Positions 47,711 through 58,466 of a DNA stretch of 64,000 nucleotides are shown here, one piece after another. Source of the stretch: Pseudonocardia sp. CNS-004. Lineage in GTDB: Bacteria > Actinomycetota > Actinomycetes > Mycobacteriales > Pseudonocardiaceae. The stretch lies in assembly GCA_001942185.1 (NCBI GenBank), contig MKJV01000112.1:1-64000 (forward strand), in the 5' to 3' direction. Position 1 is the stretch's first letter. Each line of letters begins with the position of its first letter. Both the position numbers and the translations under genes were made by a program. The notes beneath the pieces were generated by a model. That model was not told where the DNA came from. It did not search any database and saw only the letters and a list, made by a program, of their open reading frames with translations.

Positions 47711-48688
47711 GGGGCGCTGCTCCTCTCGGTGCTACCGAGGGTGCGGACCGCGGTGGTCAGCTTCTTGGCGACCTGACCGCGTCGACCTGCGGCGTACTGG
47801 ATGCTCGTTTGGAGCTCGGCCCAGCCGAAGCCTTCTTGCGGCGTTCGCTGATCTCGTAGAGGGCGTCGGTGAGCTGCCGGCCGGGCAGGATGTCCGGCAG
47901 CATCGCGCGCAGCACAGCCTCTTTCCACCCCGTCGGCATGAGGGGTGTCTCGTCCTCATCGACCTCGAGGTCGCTGACCGCGGTGTGGAACATCGCCGTC
48001 CAGGCGTCGAGAGCGATCTGGGAGCCATCGTCTCCCGCAGTACCTTCTCCTCGCGGCCGCTGCCCGTCCCGTAGAGGACGTCGATCAGTCCTTCGACGCC
48101 CGTCGTGTTGAGGTACACGGTCGGGATCTCTTCCCCAGTCGTCTCGACGACCCACGGTGAATCCGCGTAAGGTCGGAGCCATTCGTGCTGGCCCTCCCGA
48201 AAGTCGGTCTTGACGATCTCGATCTCCCGTTGACGCACGGGCGTTACGCTGCGGAGATCAACATTCCATTCCTCCTCCGTGGAACCGATAGCGCGTCCGA
48301 CTACGCCCTCGACCGTTCCGACGACGGCGAGACCGAGCAGTGCCCGCGTCCGGTGCCGGTCATGCTGGAGGTCAATGCTCCCCTGCCACCGACCGTCGGG
48401 GCCAGGTGCGAGACGAGCCGTTACACGGACATTCGTGGCCTTCTCTCTGAGCACGGCGACACACACGATGTCCGTCCACGGACCGCCCGCGATCTCACTC
48501 TCCGGCAGAGTTGCTCGCACGTGCAGAGTGGCGATGCCCCAGTTCTCCCGGCCGGTCCCATGCAGCGCGACCGTCCGCTCATTCCTGGAGATCTTCGAGT
48601 ACGGAAGCTGCGCGCCGTCAACCGTGACCGCGACGACCTCGAGGTCGACATCACCGAAGAGGGTGGGGTACGGGAACACGGGCTTCAT
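47707..48688 (-). CDS. Unknown operon protein, two frame breaks
   Basis: About 327 residues: a beta-rich N-terminal half (MKPVFPYPTLFGDVDLEVVAV, then TLHVRATLPESEIAGGPW) and a helical C-terminal half (SQIALDAWTAMFHTAVSDLE, AVLRAMLPDILPGRQLTDAL, SIQYAAGRRGQVAKKL). Breaks lie near 48030 and 47830. It overlaps both neighbours by four bases (ATGA), so it must work with them. It has no recognised catalytic motif and may be a scaffold or target-recognition protein. I know no family name. Confidence 0.6.
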
Positions 48689-50777
48689 GCCGCACCTCCA
48701 CGCGCCTTCTGCACGTCCACCGTGAGGCGGGCGAACCTGCCGTGCACCGGGTGATCGGAAGGATCAGTGACACCGACAAAGGTGGCCGACCGTACTCCGG
48801 GCTCAACGACCAGGTTGCCGTTCTCCTCCCGACAGTTCTCGCCCGCGGCGAGCAACTTCCACCGGACGACGGGTCGGCCGCCCGAGCGCACGTCGAACTT
48901 TGCGACCGGGGTGAGGCACCACGGATCGTCGGCGGCCGGGAGTTTCAGCATGACGTTGACGTTCCAAGCGCCGCTCCCGTCGATCTGGGCATCGATGCGG
49001 TGCACCGTGGGCACACCCTGTGGCCCCCGACGCGATCCGGCGGATCCGTCCAATCTCAACAGTTGACGCAGGACGGCCGGGCCATCGCTGCGGTCTACTT
49101 CTCGCCGCCCGACGAGCGCACGGACCGTCTTGTCGATCTCCGCCCGGAACTCCCTGAGGCGCGTGAGCGCGCCTCGCTCGTACAGCGATGTCAACTCCTC
49201 GGTGCGGTCCCAGCGATCGTGCTCGGGCGGCTCGGATGCGCGGAGGAAGCGCTCGGCAAGTTCGACGTCCTCCCCCTCCCGTCCGGTCGCGTAGCCGGCG
49301 AGGAGGACCCCCTGGAACGACATGGTCCCCAGTGGGAGATCGCGGGGTCGGTGCTCGGTGACGGTCATCCGGTTGCCCCGCATGCAGACCACCCGATTGG
49401 CCCGATCGTCGTCGGACGGGGTGAGCAGGAGGACTGTCCTGTGCTCACGTCCCTTTCCGCGGGCTGATTCGACACCGCGAAGCGGGGTGACGACGAGGGG
49501 CACCTCTGCCAGGGCAACCTGCTCAGTGGACGTGAGCTCGTCCACGGTCGCGCCATCCAGGTACGCCTTCAGGGCTCGGCTCTGCGCGGAGTGATGATCA
49601 TGGGGATCGACCCGCTCCTCCGGGATGAGCACACGACCGTTCTGCAGAGTGGTCACACGCGCTTCGATCAACGGCCCCGCGCCCGCACCACCTACCATCG
49701 CAGCCCAGAACCAGTCGGCGAGGGACCGCACGAGCTTCTCGTGCATGTCCTGAAGGCTCTCGGCATCGCCGGAGGCGTCGTGGGCGCCGACGATCAGGAA
49801 CGACGTGCCGGGATCGGCAGTGGGTCGCTCGACGTGCAGTTCGCGTACGGTTGGTTCGTCGGCCCACCAGGAGCGCGACACGCCCGCGTGGGCCGGATCG
49901 GTGTCGGGTTCGCCGAACCAGGCCGGACCTGCGTACACCTTCCCGTCAACCTCACGCCACGGCAGGTCGAGCCGAGCGATCAGCCTGCGCTCGGTATGCC
50001 CCTCATGAGGGGTGGAGAGCGTAGAGTTGATCACGACCAGTCCGAATCGACTGGTTGCCCACAGGGTGGCCTTGCCCAGCCCGTACGACCCGCCTGCGCG
50101 CCCACCGGACTGCTTGTGACTGTCGAGCTGGCGACGAACTACAGCGGCGAAGCGACCGTCACCGTACTCAGGCCCGGCGAGGCCGGCGGCGTTGTAATCG
50201 TCGATGCGCAGGAGCACCAGGGAGTCGTGCTCAGCAAGGTCATCGAGTGCCGCGCGCAGGCTGCGCGAGACCTTCTGCTCGGCGGAAGCCGCCTCGGCGT
50301 AGTGCTTGCTCAGCTCATCCCAGTGCAGGGCGCGCAGAAACGCACCAAGGTGTTCTCCGGTCAATTCGTGCAGCGTGTAGTGCACGCGTACCGGCCGCGT
50401 CGGATCGTGACGCTCGTCAAGCGAGTTCTGTGTGGCCTCGCGCGCGAGGACCGACAGGTCGGCATCGAAGGCGAACGTGGCCGCGTTCCCATACTCCCGT
50501 CCGCCATCGGCATGCCCGGGACGGTGGTGCCAGCGACACGGACGCGCCGGCGCGACATCGACGGTGCGATTGTGCAGCGAAGCCGCGTCCGTACCGAGCA
50601 CCGCCGCAATCGCCCTCCTCGTCTCGTCACGAGGTTCTGCGCGCCGGTGACCCAGGCAGAGACTGCGGCACGAGTGATCCCGACCCGCTCTGCGAGCTCG
50701 GCCTGGGTGAGACCAGCGCGACGGAGCTGTCGGCCCAGCCATGGACCGAAGGCCTCTCCAGATTGCCCGGTAGGCAC
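48685..50777 (-). CDS. XRE helix-turn-helix fused to GHKL-type ATPase, one frame break
   Basis: About 697 residues. Residues 12-60 are an XRE/Cro HTH (LTQAELAERVGITRAAVSAWVTG, then RAEPRDETRRAIAAVLG). One base is missing near 50637, so the HTH falsely appears as a separate gene. The GHKL ATPase core follows: N box LAREATQNSLDE (near 113-122), DDYNAAGLAGPE (G1-like, near 193) and GGSYGLGKATLWATSRF (G2-like, near 229). The remaining 450 residues are unclassified. A perfect operator and consensus promoter lie just upstream, so it probably autoregulates the second half of the island. Confidence 0.82.
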
Positions 50778-50818
50778 GTCATCTCCTCGCGTGTCGGCAA
50801 CAACATCGCTCGCGTCAA

Positions 50819-50851
50819 AGGATATTTGACAAGTTGCCCTCTGTCAAATAT
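50819..50851 (-). promoter_or_regulatory. Consensus sigma-70-type promoter inside a perfect palindrome
   Basis: On the minus strand TTGACA (complement of 50842-50847) and TATCCT (complement of 50819-50824) are spaced by exactly 17 bases. The arms ATATTTGACA (50822-50831) and TGTCAAATAT (50842-50851) form a perfect 10-bp inverted repeat with a 10-base spacer. Repressor binding would block the promoter. The only HTH protein encoded directly downstream is the HTH-ATPase fusion. Confidence 0.82.
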
Positions 50852-51039
50852 TAGTTGACGACGCAGGGTTGAGCGCTGCTGACACAGCCCATGGGTCAAC
50901 TCCGACGATGACCAACGACCACGTCGAAGTTCATGATCGGGGCCGCAATAGGCTCCGCCGCCGGAGGCCAGTGGACCTGCGGTCAGCGCCATCGGCCCCT
51001 CACAGTGCCCGAAGCCGGCGACGCATCAGGATCTGGCAT

Positions 51040-51603
51040 TCAGTGTGAGCGGTCTTTGACGATCTTCTCGATCACGTCAACGATGTCCGTAGCGGATTGA
51101 TGCTCCCAGAACCGCAGAGGCACCCAGCCGATCGACGTCAGATGATCGTTGGTCTCCCGGTCGCGCGCCGCATTCTTCCGCAGCTTCGTAACCCACCACT
51201 GGTTGTTGGCCTTGGGGATCGTGGCATGATCCGGACAGGAGTGCCAGAAGCACCCATCGACGAAGACCGCGACCCGGGGCCCTGGGAAGACCATGTCGGC
51301 ACGCCTACGGGACATTCCCGGTAACGTAGCATTGACGCGGTACCTGAGGCCACGGCGGTGGGCCTCCCGCCGTACGAGCATCTCGGGCTCGGTGTCCCGC
51401 CGACGAGCCCTGCTCATCCGCTGGGCAACGCCCGGGCTCGAGGCGGGTGGTCGGTACCCGGGCCCGTGCGCGCCGTCGCCTGCCCCATCCACGGCGATAC
51501 ACATACCCCACCGCCGCGGTGCAGTCGCACCCGCATCGCCAGTGGCAGGCGATGTGGGTGCGGGACCGTCACGAGGAGGCGAAGAACCCCAGGCTCGAGT
51601 CAT
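51040..51603 (-). CDS. vsr: Very short patch repair (Vsr) endonuclease
   Basis: This PD-(D/E)XK-type nuclease is related to Vsr, which nicks at T:G mismatches arising from deaminated 5-methylcytosine. RRRDTEPEMLVRREAHRRGLRYRVN, RADMVFPGPRVAVFVDGCFWHSC (catalytic Asp near 103, Cys/His zinc site near 119) and LTSIGWVPLRFWEH are present. About 60 N-terminal residues are extra; an internal start at 51417 would give the usual size. The first ATG overlaps the DrmB end by 35 bases. In this island it either protects methylated host sites or acts as the cutting enzyme. Confidence 0.92.
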   Translation of the reverse strand: MTRAWGSSPPRDGPAPTSPATGDAGATAPRRWGMCIAVDGAGDGAHGPGYRPPASSPGVAQRMSRARRRDTEPEMLVRREAHRRGLRYRVNATLPGMSRRRADMVFPGPRVAVFVDGCFWHSCPDHATIPKANNQWWVTKLRKNAARDRETNDHLTSIGWVPLRFWEHQSATDIVDVIEKIVKDRSH

Positions 51604-53397
51604 CCGGCGTTCCGACGAGGGTCGCCCGGTCCAAGAAGGCGTTGTTGTGCTCGCAGCTGGTTTCCGGGAGGAGGAGGCAGCTGTGGCACGCGGCCAGGTT
51701 CAAGCTGTCAACGCCTGAGGCTTCCGACTCCACGCACAGTGGGTCCGCCGAGCACCAGGTCGCCCGCCGCAGGGCCGCCTGCATGCTCACGTACAGTCTG
51801 CTCCGCCGTCCGCGTTCGACGAGACCACCGAGGCTGCCCGCCGAGTCGCTCGCCGCTGTGTAGATGAGGACGCCGGCCATCTCGTCGGAGACGTACAACC
51901 GTTCACGCAACGCCGATGCCGGATAACCCGCGTCAAGACTCCATTCGTCCATGAGCGCGTGGGCGAGCGTGTGGACGAGCAAGAGCCGCGGCGTGACCGG
52001 CGAAGCGGGCGTCCGCTTGCCCTGACGAGTCCGACGCGCGAGTGCACGCTCGTGTGCCTCGCGAATTCGCTCGGCCCGGACGGTCGCGCCCGCGGAACGC
52101 TCCCACTCGCGCAGCCGGTCGACGTCGAGGCGGATGAAGACCCCTTCTCCGATGACCTCGACGGCCGGCAGCCAGCCGACGTCGCCCAGGCTCAGGTCTG
52201 CCGATCGTTCCTTCTCGTCCCCCTCGGTCGGCGCGGCGACCCGCGTAAACGTCTCGAGGGCACGGACCTCGCGCAGGCGGTGGACCAGCATGGGTTCATC
52301 CAGCCCGGCCACGGCCGGCACGTCCGGCTCGTCCGGCGCGGGCTCACATTCGAACTTCTCGTCGCCTACGTACTTGCGGGAGAGCTGTCGATACTCCTCT
52401 GCCCGCAATACATCCGACGCCTCGAAGCCCGTCGCTCCTCCGCAGGATTGGAGCCTTCCCCATCCTCATAGCGCCGGTAGTCGCGAATCGCGGCGAGCAC
52501 GTCCTCGACGGTGTCGCCATCGCCCAACAGGTTGGGAACGAGCGGCACCAACTCCCGGATGGTCGCCTCGGACTTGTCCTTCCACAGGTTGTAGTGCCGA
52601 CCGACGCTTGCGTGGAGCCGTCTGCTGAACGGAGGGATCGAGAGCGCCGAGCGCACCACCGGGAACCAGGCCGCTGATGATCCGCGTTGGAGTGTACGGA
52701 CTTCCGCAGAGCACCCCTGTTCACGGGCGTCGGGACCGAGCCACGGACGCCCGCCGCGACAGCTGTACCCGATCGTGGCAAGTGCCCGTGCACCGAATGC
52801 ACCCTCCATCGACCCCCGGGCCCCGCAGCCGCATTCGATCGTGATCGATCGCAGAGATGCCGAACGACCCGTCGTGCGGAAGGAAAGCGGGTGCGCCGCC
52901 GCACCGGAACCCTTGTGATCGGCGTGCGCCCACTCGAAGTAAGGGAAGTCGTCGAGGTGGCCGTTATGGCACGCAACGACGAAGCGGGACGGGGTGAGCG
53001 GTTCCCCGCAGCTCGCGCAATCGCTGCGGCCACGCGGCGAGTTGAACTGCCTGTACCAGCGTAGGTTCTCGGAGCACCCGCGCGGCCCGTCGCCCGGGCA
53101 CGTATAGCGCTCTGGGAACCGGCGGGCCCGGACCCCGTCGCCTGCCTTCTCATCGGCAGCCGGGGGTAGATGGAAGGTATTGACCTTGAGCCGCGTGCGA
53201 AGGCGGAACTCGTCGAGCTCTGTCGCCTCACCGACCGCCCAGCCGTCGAGTCCGCCGACAACGAAGGATTGATCCCCGAAGGCGATCAGCGCACCGACCC
53301 CGTAGGTGGTGATCAGCTGCGTGCGGCGTACACCACCCAGGTGAAGGAAGGTCGGCCTACGGGCTGTCGTCCCGCGGCGTTTCGTCCGTAGTGCCAT
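51569..53397 (-). CDS. drmB: DrmB-like protein (DUF1998), one frame break
   Basis: About 609 residues. The N-terminal half has a zinc-ribbon (CASCGEPLTPSRFVVACHNGH) and RTQLITTYGVGALIAF. The C-terminal DUF1998 region has HTLAHALMDEWSLDAGYPASALRERLYV, GVLIYTAASDSAGSLGGLV, CSADPLCVES and NLAACHSCLLLPETSCEHNN with zinc-binding cysteines. A base is missing near 52425 between RRAS and DVLRAEEYRQL. DrmB works with DrmA in DISARM, loading on foreign DNA with 5' overhangs. It begins three bases after the DrmA stop. Confidence 0.87.
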
Positions 53398-53400
53398 GGA

Positions 53401-56400
53401 TCAGCCCTCCAGGAAGATGCCGGACTCGACGTCGACGTCGCGCAGACTCCACATCGTGGGCTGGGAGTCGGCGAGGTCGTCGTCGCTGCCGTACGAGCCG
53501 AGCAGCGCGATGTCCGGCTGACGGGGCGGCGCGCCCGGTGGTCGATATGACGCCTCGTAGCGGAGCTCCGGGTTGATGTCAGCCAGACGACGCCAGTGGT
53601 CGATGAATTCCACGAGCTCGCGTTCGGTGTTTCGGTGCTGCTCGGGTTCGATGTCCGCGACACGCTCGAGAATGCGATCTCGCGCATGCTGCACCGCGTC
53701 CAGGAAGTCCTCCACGTCCGCCGCCGCGGCGTTCGGCCGTGCCGGCGGGTGGAGCAGGCGAACGAGACCAACGAGGACCGCATGCAGGGCCCGGTCCCGT
53801 GCCCGCGCCGAGAACGGGGTGACGCTGCTGGCCTCCACCTGCCGATACAGGGCGGAGTGGTACGACGTGAAGTCCTCGTAGTGGGAGCGGTCCCGAGACC
53901 GTGCGCTGTTGAACATCGTGACCACCAGCCCCGGGTCCCTCCGACCGACCCGGCTGGTTGCCTGGATGTACTCGGCGGTGGCCTGCGGTTGTCCCATGAC
54001 CGCCATCAGGCCGAGCCGGTCGACGTCGACACCGACCGAGATCATGTTGGTCGCGAGGACCACATCGACCGCGTCGCCCTCGGAGTGCCCGACGAAAAGG
54101 TGCTCAAGAACACTCGGGATCTCGCTGGAGGGCACACGGCTCGTCAGCTCCGCAAGGTTCTCCACCTGCCGATACTGCGTCTTCTGGCGTTTCGCCAGCT
54201 GCTTCAGACGCTCCTGGACGTCGGCGTGGACCTGCAACTCCGCGGCGGACAACAAGCGGAGGCTGTTGAAGTAGCCCACGAGCGTCCAGTAGCCGTCCCG
54301 GACCCGGTCGTCCCCGGCGCCGGCCGCGACGTGATGCAGTAGAGCCGCGTAGGTGCGGATGAGGAGGGTGGCCTGGCTGGTGCTGGGGGTGAGGACACCG
54401 ACGTAGAGGCGAGTCGCCTTGCGTTCCCGCGCCGTCTCCACTGCGAACCACGAGTCGCGGGCGTCGAGTCCCGCCGGCGGGAACTGGCGGACGTCCCGGG
54501 AGAAGAGCCTCTTGCCCTGCTGGTCCGCCCGTCGGATCGTCGCCGTTGACGCAACAACCTTCGGCGAGTCGGCGGCGATGTCGATCGCGGTCTCGTAGAG
54601 ACCTGCGAGGGTGCCGAGAGGGCCGGAGATGAGGTGCAGCTCGTCCTGGATCACCAGTTCCGGCGGCGGTGTCCCCGCTGGTGCCCCCTCGAGGTTGAAC
54701 AGCCGCGCCACCTTCTCCCGCCATGTCACCTGCGCGAACTTGTCAGCGGTGGCGATGACCAACGTCGGACGGACCGCGTACAGGTCTTCGTCCACGACGT
54801 GCACCGGCAGACCAGAGCGGAACGCGCAGTCGTCGTTACGACAGGTGATCGACATCGTCGCGGCGCCTGCGTCGACGTTGTAGTCGTGCGCGTCCATCGC
54901 CGTCCCGCACCACGGACACGCCCGCAGCTGCACGGGGTTCTCCTCCTGCAGCTGCTCACCATTACGAAGCTTCTTCAGGCTCTTCTCGGCGTCCTTGAAA
55001 TGGTTGGGGGTGGACGCACGCCCCACCCACATGCCGATGGAGATCTTCTCGGTGCCGAACGACTCTGGCCTGGCTCGACGCAGTCGCTCCATCGCACAGA
55101 TGAGAGCGGCGGCACGCTCGAACTGCTGAAGGGTCAGGAGTCGGAGCGTGTAGCGCATGAGCACCGTGACACCGCCACCTGCCTCACCGCCGCGCATGCG
55201 TCTGAGGAAGGTGGTGAAGGCGATCAATCCGAGGTAGGCCTCGGTCTTTCCGCCGCCGGTGGGGAACCACAGGACATCCGCGATCGAGCGGTCATCGTGG
55301 TCGGGATCCACGATGCCGTCGACGCACATGAGCACGAAGCCGATCTGGAAGGGCCGCCAGCGGCCGGCCGATCGGTCCGGTTGCCCGTTGCGCCCGGCCC
55401 GGATCCATACCGTCCGAGCACGCTGATCGGCCATCGCCTCGTTGGCGGCGCGGAAGGCCGCCAGCACGACGGGGTCGTCGCGGAGCCGGGCGACACCACT
55501 CGCCATCCGGTTGCAGGCCTCTTCGCATGCCGCCAGCTGCGTCTCGGCAACCTTCCGGAACTCCGGCTCGACCGTTTTGTCGATCTCGGCATCCCGCTCC
55601 GCAATCCATCGCCGATAGCCGTCCACGAGCGTGGACAGCGTGGCGATCACCTCCTCGGAGGAGGCCTCGGCGAGCTCCAGCATGCGCGGTTCGTCGACGT
55701 CCGGGTTTGAGTCGGTGAGAAGCACCTCGCAGGCCGGCACGAATTCCGTCCACACCGCGTCGGTGCCGGCCGGGCTCGTCCGTTGAGTGCGCCGCGGTGG
55801 ATGTCGATGCTCCCACATGGCGGCGCACCCGTGGCCGGTGGCGAACATCGGGACGTGGCGGTGAAGCAGCCGCGTGACCTGGAGCTCGTCCTCCTCCCCC
55901 GGCGCAACACCCTCCTCCTGCAGAGGTCTCCGTTCCACGAGCGCGTTGGTGCCCACCGGAACTTCCACGCGGATTCCGCACTGGAAGAAGGCAGAGGCGT
56001 CGAGCAGATCGGATCTACCGGTGGTCCGCGTGTTCACCAGGGTGACCGTGATCGGAACCGCTCCGGACTTCTCAGGTGCTCGGACTCGGGCCCGCAGCTC
56101 GAGTCCCTCTCCTCCGGCAAGCGACCGGCGCTGCTCACCAGGCGCTCGACATCGATGAACTCCGGGCGGATGGTCAGAATCCGCCGCCGCCAGTTGAGCC
56201 CCTCGTCGTCGGACGACCGCCGCTCGGCCCGTTTCGCCGCGACGATGCGACCGTCCGAGTCGACCGGCTCGTAGACCGCGGCCTGTGCGGTGACCACGAT
56301 GGCCGAGGCCCTCTCGGGATCGACGGCAAACGTCAGCCCCATTGCAGACGGCATCTGCCGGTTGGCCAGGGAGACGCCGGTGTCGGGTACCTCGTCGACG

Positions 56401-56618
56401 TCGAACCGCGCAGGTGCAAGGTCGACGTCGAGTTCGCCGCGCCGGTTCTGCAGGTCGGCACTATCTTCCACAACCTGGGGGTAGAGCACGCCGGTGATGT
56501 AGGACGTGGCCGGCTCCTCGTGGAGGATCTCGGCATCGTCGATCGGTCCCAGGACATCGCGGCGCAGCGAGCGCACCAGCTCGTCGCGGAACCGGTAGTG
56601 GTCGTCCAGCCCCGTCAC
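53401..56618 (-). CDS. drmA: DrmA-like SF2 helicase, one frame break
   Basis: About 1070 residues. The N-terminal part (MTGLDDHYRFRDELVRSLRRDVLGP, TSYITGVLYPQVV) and the helicase part were separated by one missing base near 56110, which makes the N-terminus look like a separate gene. Walker A is FPTGGGKTEAYLG near residue 455, motif II QDELHLISGPLG near 659 with a zinc-ribbon insertion between (CPWCG...CRNDDC), and motif VI QATSRVGRRDPGLV. This is the DISARM helicase DrmA. The GTG start overlaps the upstream stop by four bases (GTGA). Confidence 0.87.
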
Positions 56619-58466
56619 TCGTTGTCCTCTTTCTTGTCGTAGACGAACCGCCCGAGCCCGACGAGGCGGGGTGCACACCAGACGCCGTGTTCGCCGAGGC
56701 CTGCGATTCGGCCGGAGGCCTCGCTCCCGACGACTGTCTCGATGGCGTCCACCCGGATGCCTTCCACCCGCCGGGGATACTTCGGAACCCAGGACCTGTT
56801 GACCTTCAGAACGCCGTAGAGATCGCGGCGGAACCGCTCCGACACCACGCCGATCAGTCTGTCGTCGTGTATCACGAAGTAGGGCGGGCTCTGGCCGGGC
56901 TCCACGGAGTACTCGGCGGCCCGTCCGAGGACGATCGAATCCCCGACACGCACCGTCGTCCGCAGGCGGGCCTGCAGAGCGACAGGATCGGCATCGAACC
57001 CGGTCATACCGGCGGGATGGTCGGTGGTGACATCGCCGCCCACTATCTCCATACCCCACCGTTCCCACTTCTTCCGGCCATAGCGCACCCAACGGTCGGT
57101 CGGCTCGTGCCGGCGCACGTCCCAGCGACGCTGCGGCGCGAGCCGTAGCAGCTCGTGACGCGCCCGGGTCATCGCCACGAACAGCAGTCGCGCCTCTTCC
57201 GCGTGGTCAAGGTCGTCCGGGTCGTGCGTCACCGGCTCGACGACGAGGACGCGGTCGAACTCGAGGCCCTTCGCCCGGTGGATCGAGGAGACGACGAGGT
57301 CCGCGGCCGGCTGGGCCGTCAGTTCGTCAGGTGCGCGGCCGGCGGCCAGCGCCGCCCGGAGTCGCCGGACGTCCAGGGCCCGGCGGCCCGAGTTGCCCGC
57401 GATCCTGAGGAGCGCGGCCCACAGGTCGACAGGATCGACGGCATTCCCCTCCGACCCGCCCATCACTTCGTCGAACCGTTCCCGCGTGATTGTGTGCGCC
57501 GCGTCGGGTTCCAGGAGGTCGGCGACCCAGGCCGGTACGACACGGTCCCCGGCCTCGCGCCGGAGGGTGTGTGGCACCCCTTTGGCGTGCAGGACCTCGG
57601 AGACGAGGAGGGCCTCGCCGTTCGTCCGGCACAGGATCGCGGTCGGCTGCGGCCGCCGGAGGTAGTCGAGGGCGATGCCATCGGCCGGAACACCGAGTGC
57701 GAACACCCCCGATAGCTCGTCCGTCATTCCCCGCCAAAGCGCACGCGCGTCCCCTGCGACATGTCCGTCGCGGAGGCGGTCCCCGTGGGGAAGGGCGACC
57801 CGAACCTCGTCGGACTGGGCACGGTGATTGATCATGAGCGACCGCTCCACCAGCTCGTCGCCGAACTCCTCTCGGAGCCATCTCACGAACCGGCCCGCCT
57901 CCGTCGCTCGGAGGGCCTGGTCCTGGACCTGGAACCCGTAGATGGACTGCGCGATGTCGCCGACCACGGTGAAGCCACACTCGTAGGTGGCCAGCAGCTC
58001 CTGGACCAGCTCCCGGCGATCCCCGACGAGGTCCTGGACCTCGTCGATCACGACATGCGCGAGCGTCTCGTACCGGGCCTCTGCCGGGCTGTCCTTGATC
58101 GCCTTCGTTGCCTCGCGGATCCGTTGGTCGAACGGCGTCGTCCGCCAGTCACGAGCACCGTCGACCTCCCTCAGCAGGTCCAGGGCCCAGGCGTCGAAGG
58201 TGTGAACCCGCAGACCTCGCGTGGCCGGACGCTTGGCCAACCGCCGCCGGAGCTCCGCCACCGCGTTGCGCGAGAACGTCAGGACCAGGACATCACTCGG
58301 CTCGACACCACTCTCCACGAGGTGGCCGAGCCGCTCGACCAGGGTGTGTGTCTTACCCGTTCCCGGCCCCGCGGTCACCAGAGCCATCGCCTCGATCGGC
58401 GAGGTCGACGATCCGGATCTGCTCGGATGTGAGGCTCACCGGAGCAACGGGTTCGCTCGTTCTCAT
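56615..58466 (-). CDS. UvrD/Rep-like SF1 helicase, one frame break
   Basis: About 617 residues. Motif I AGPGTGKTHT lies near residue 33, motif II VVIDEVQDL near 144, motif III VVGDIAQSIYGFQ, motif V SSIHRAKGLEFDRVLV and motif VI LLFVAMTRARHELL. A C-terminal region with VSERFRRDLYGVLKVNRSWV follows. A base is missing near 58400, so the first 25 residues are in another frame. The start at 58466 overlaps the upstream stop (TGATG). UvrD-like helicases unwind or remodel DNA ends; in a defence operon this one probably processes invading DNA. Confidence 0.88.

Noticed and set aside
47707-48688. A MutL-type partner for Vsr
   Set aside because: No GHKL or MutL motif is present in this protein; the GHKL domains lie in two other genes.
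50361-50777. Separate small XRE regulator gene
   Set aside because: The HTH continues into RAEPRDETRRAIAAVLG in the frame of the ATPase, so it is one fused protein split by a missing base.
56034-57092. Separate gene upstream of DrmA
   Set aside because: Its reading frame joins DrmA after one base is restored near 56110 and forms the normal DrmA N-terminus; the rest of the frame runs antisense-like through the UvrD gene.
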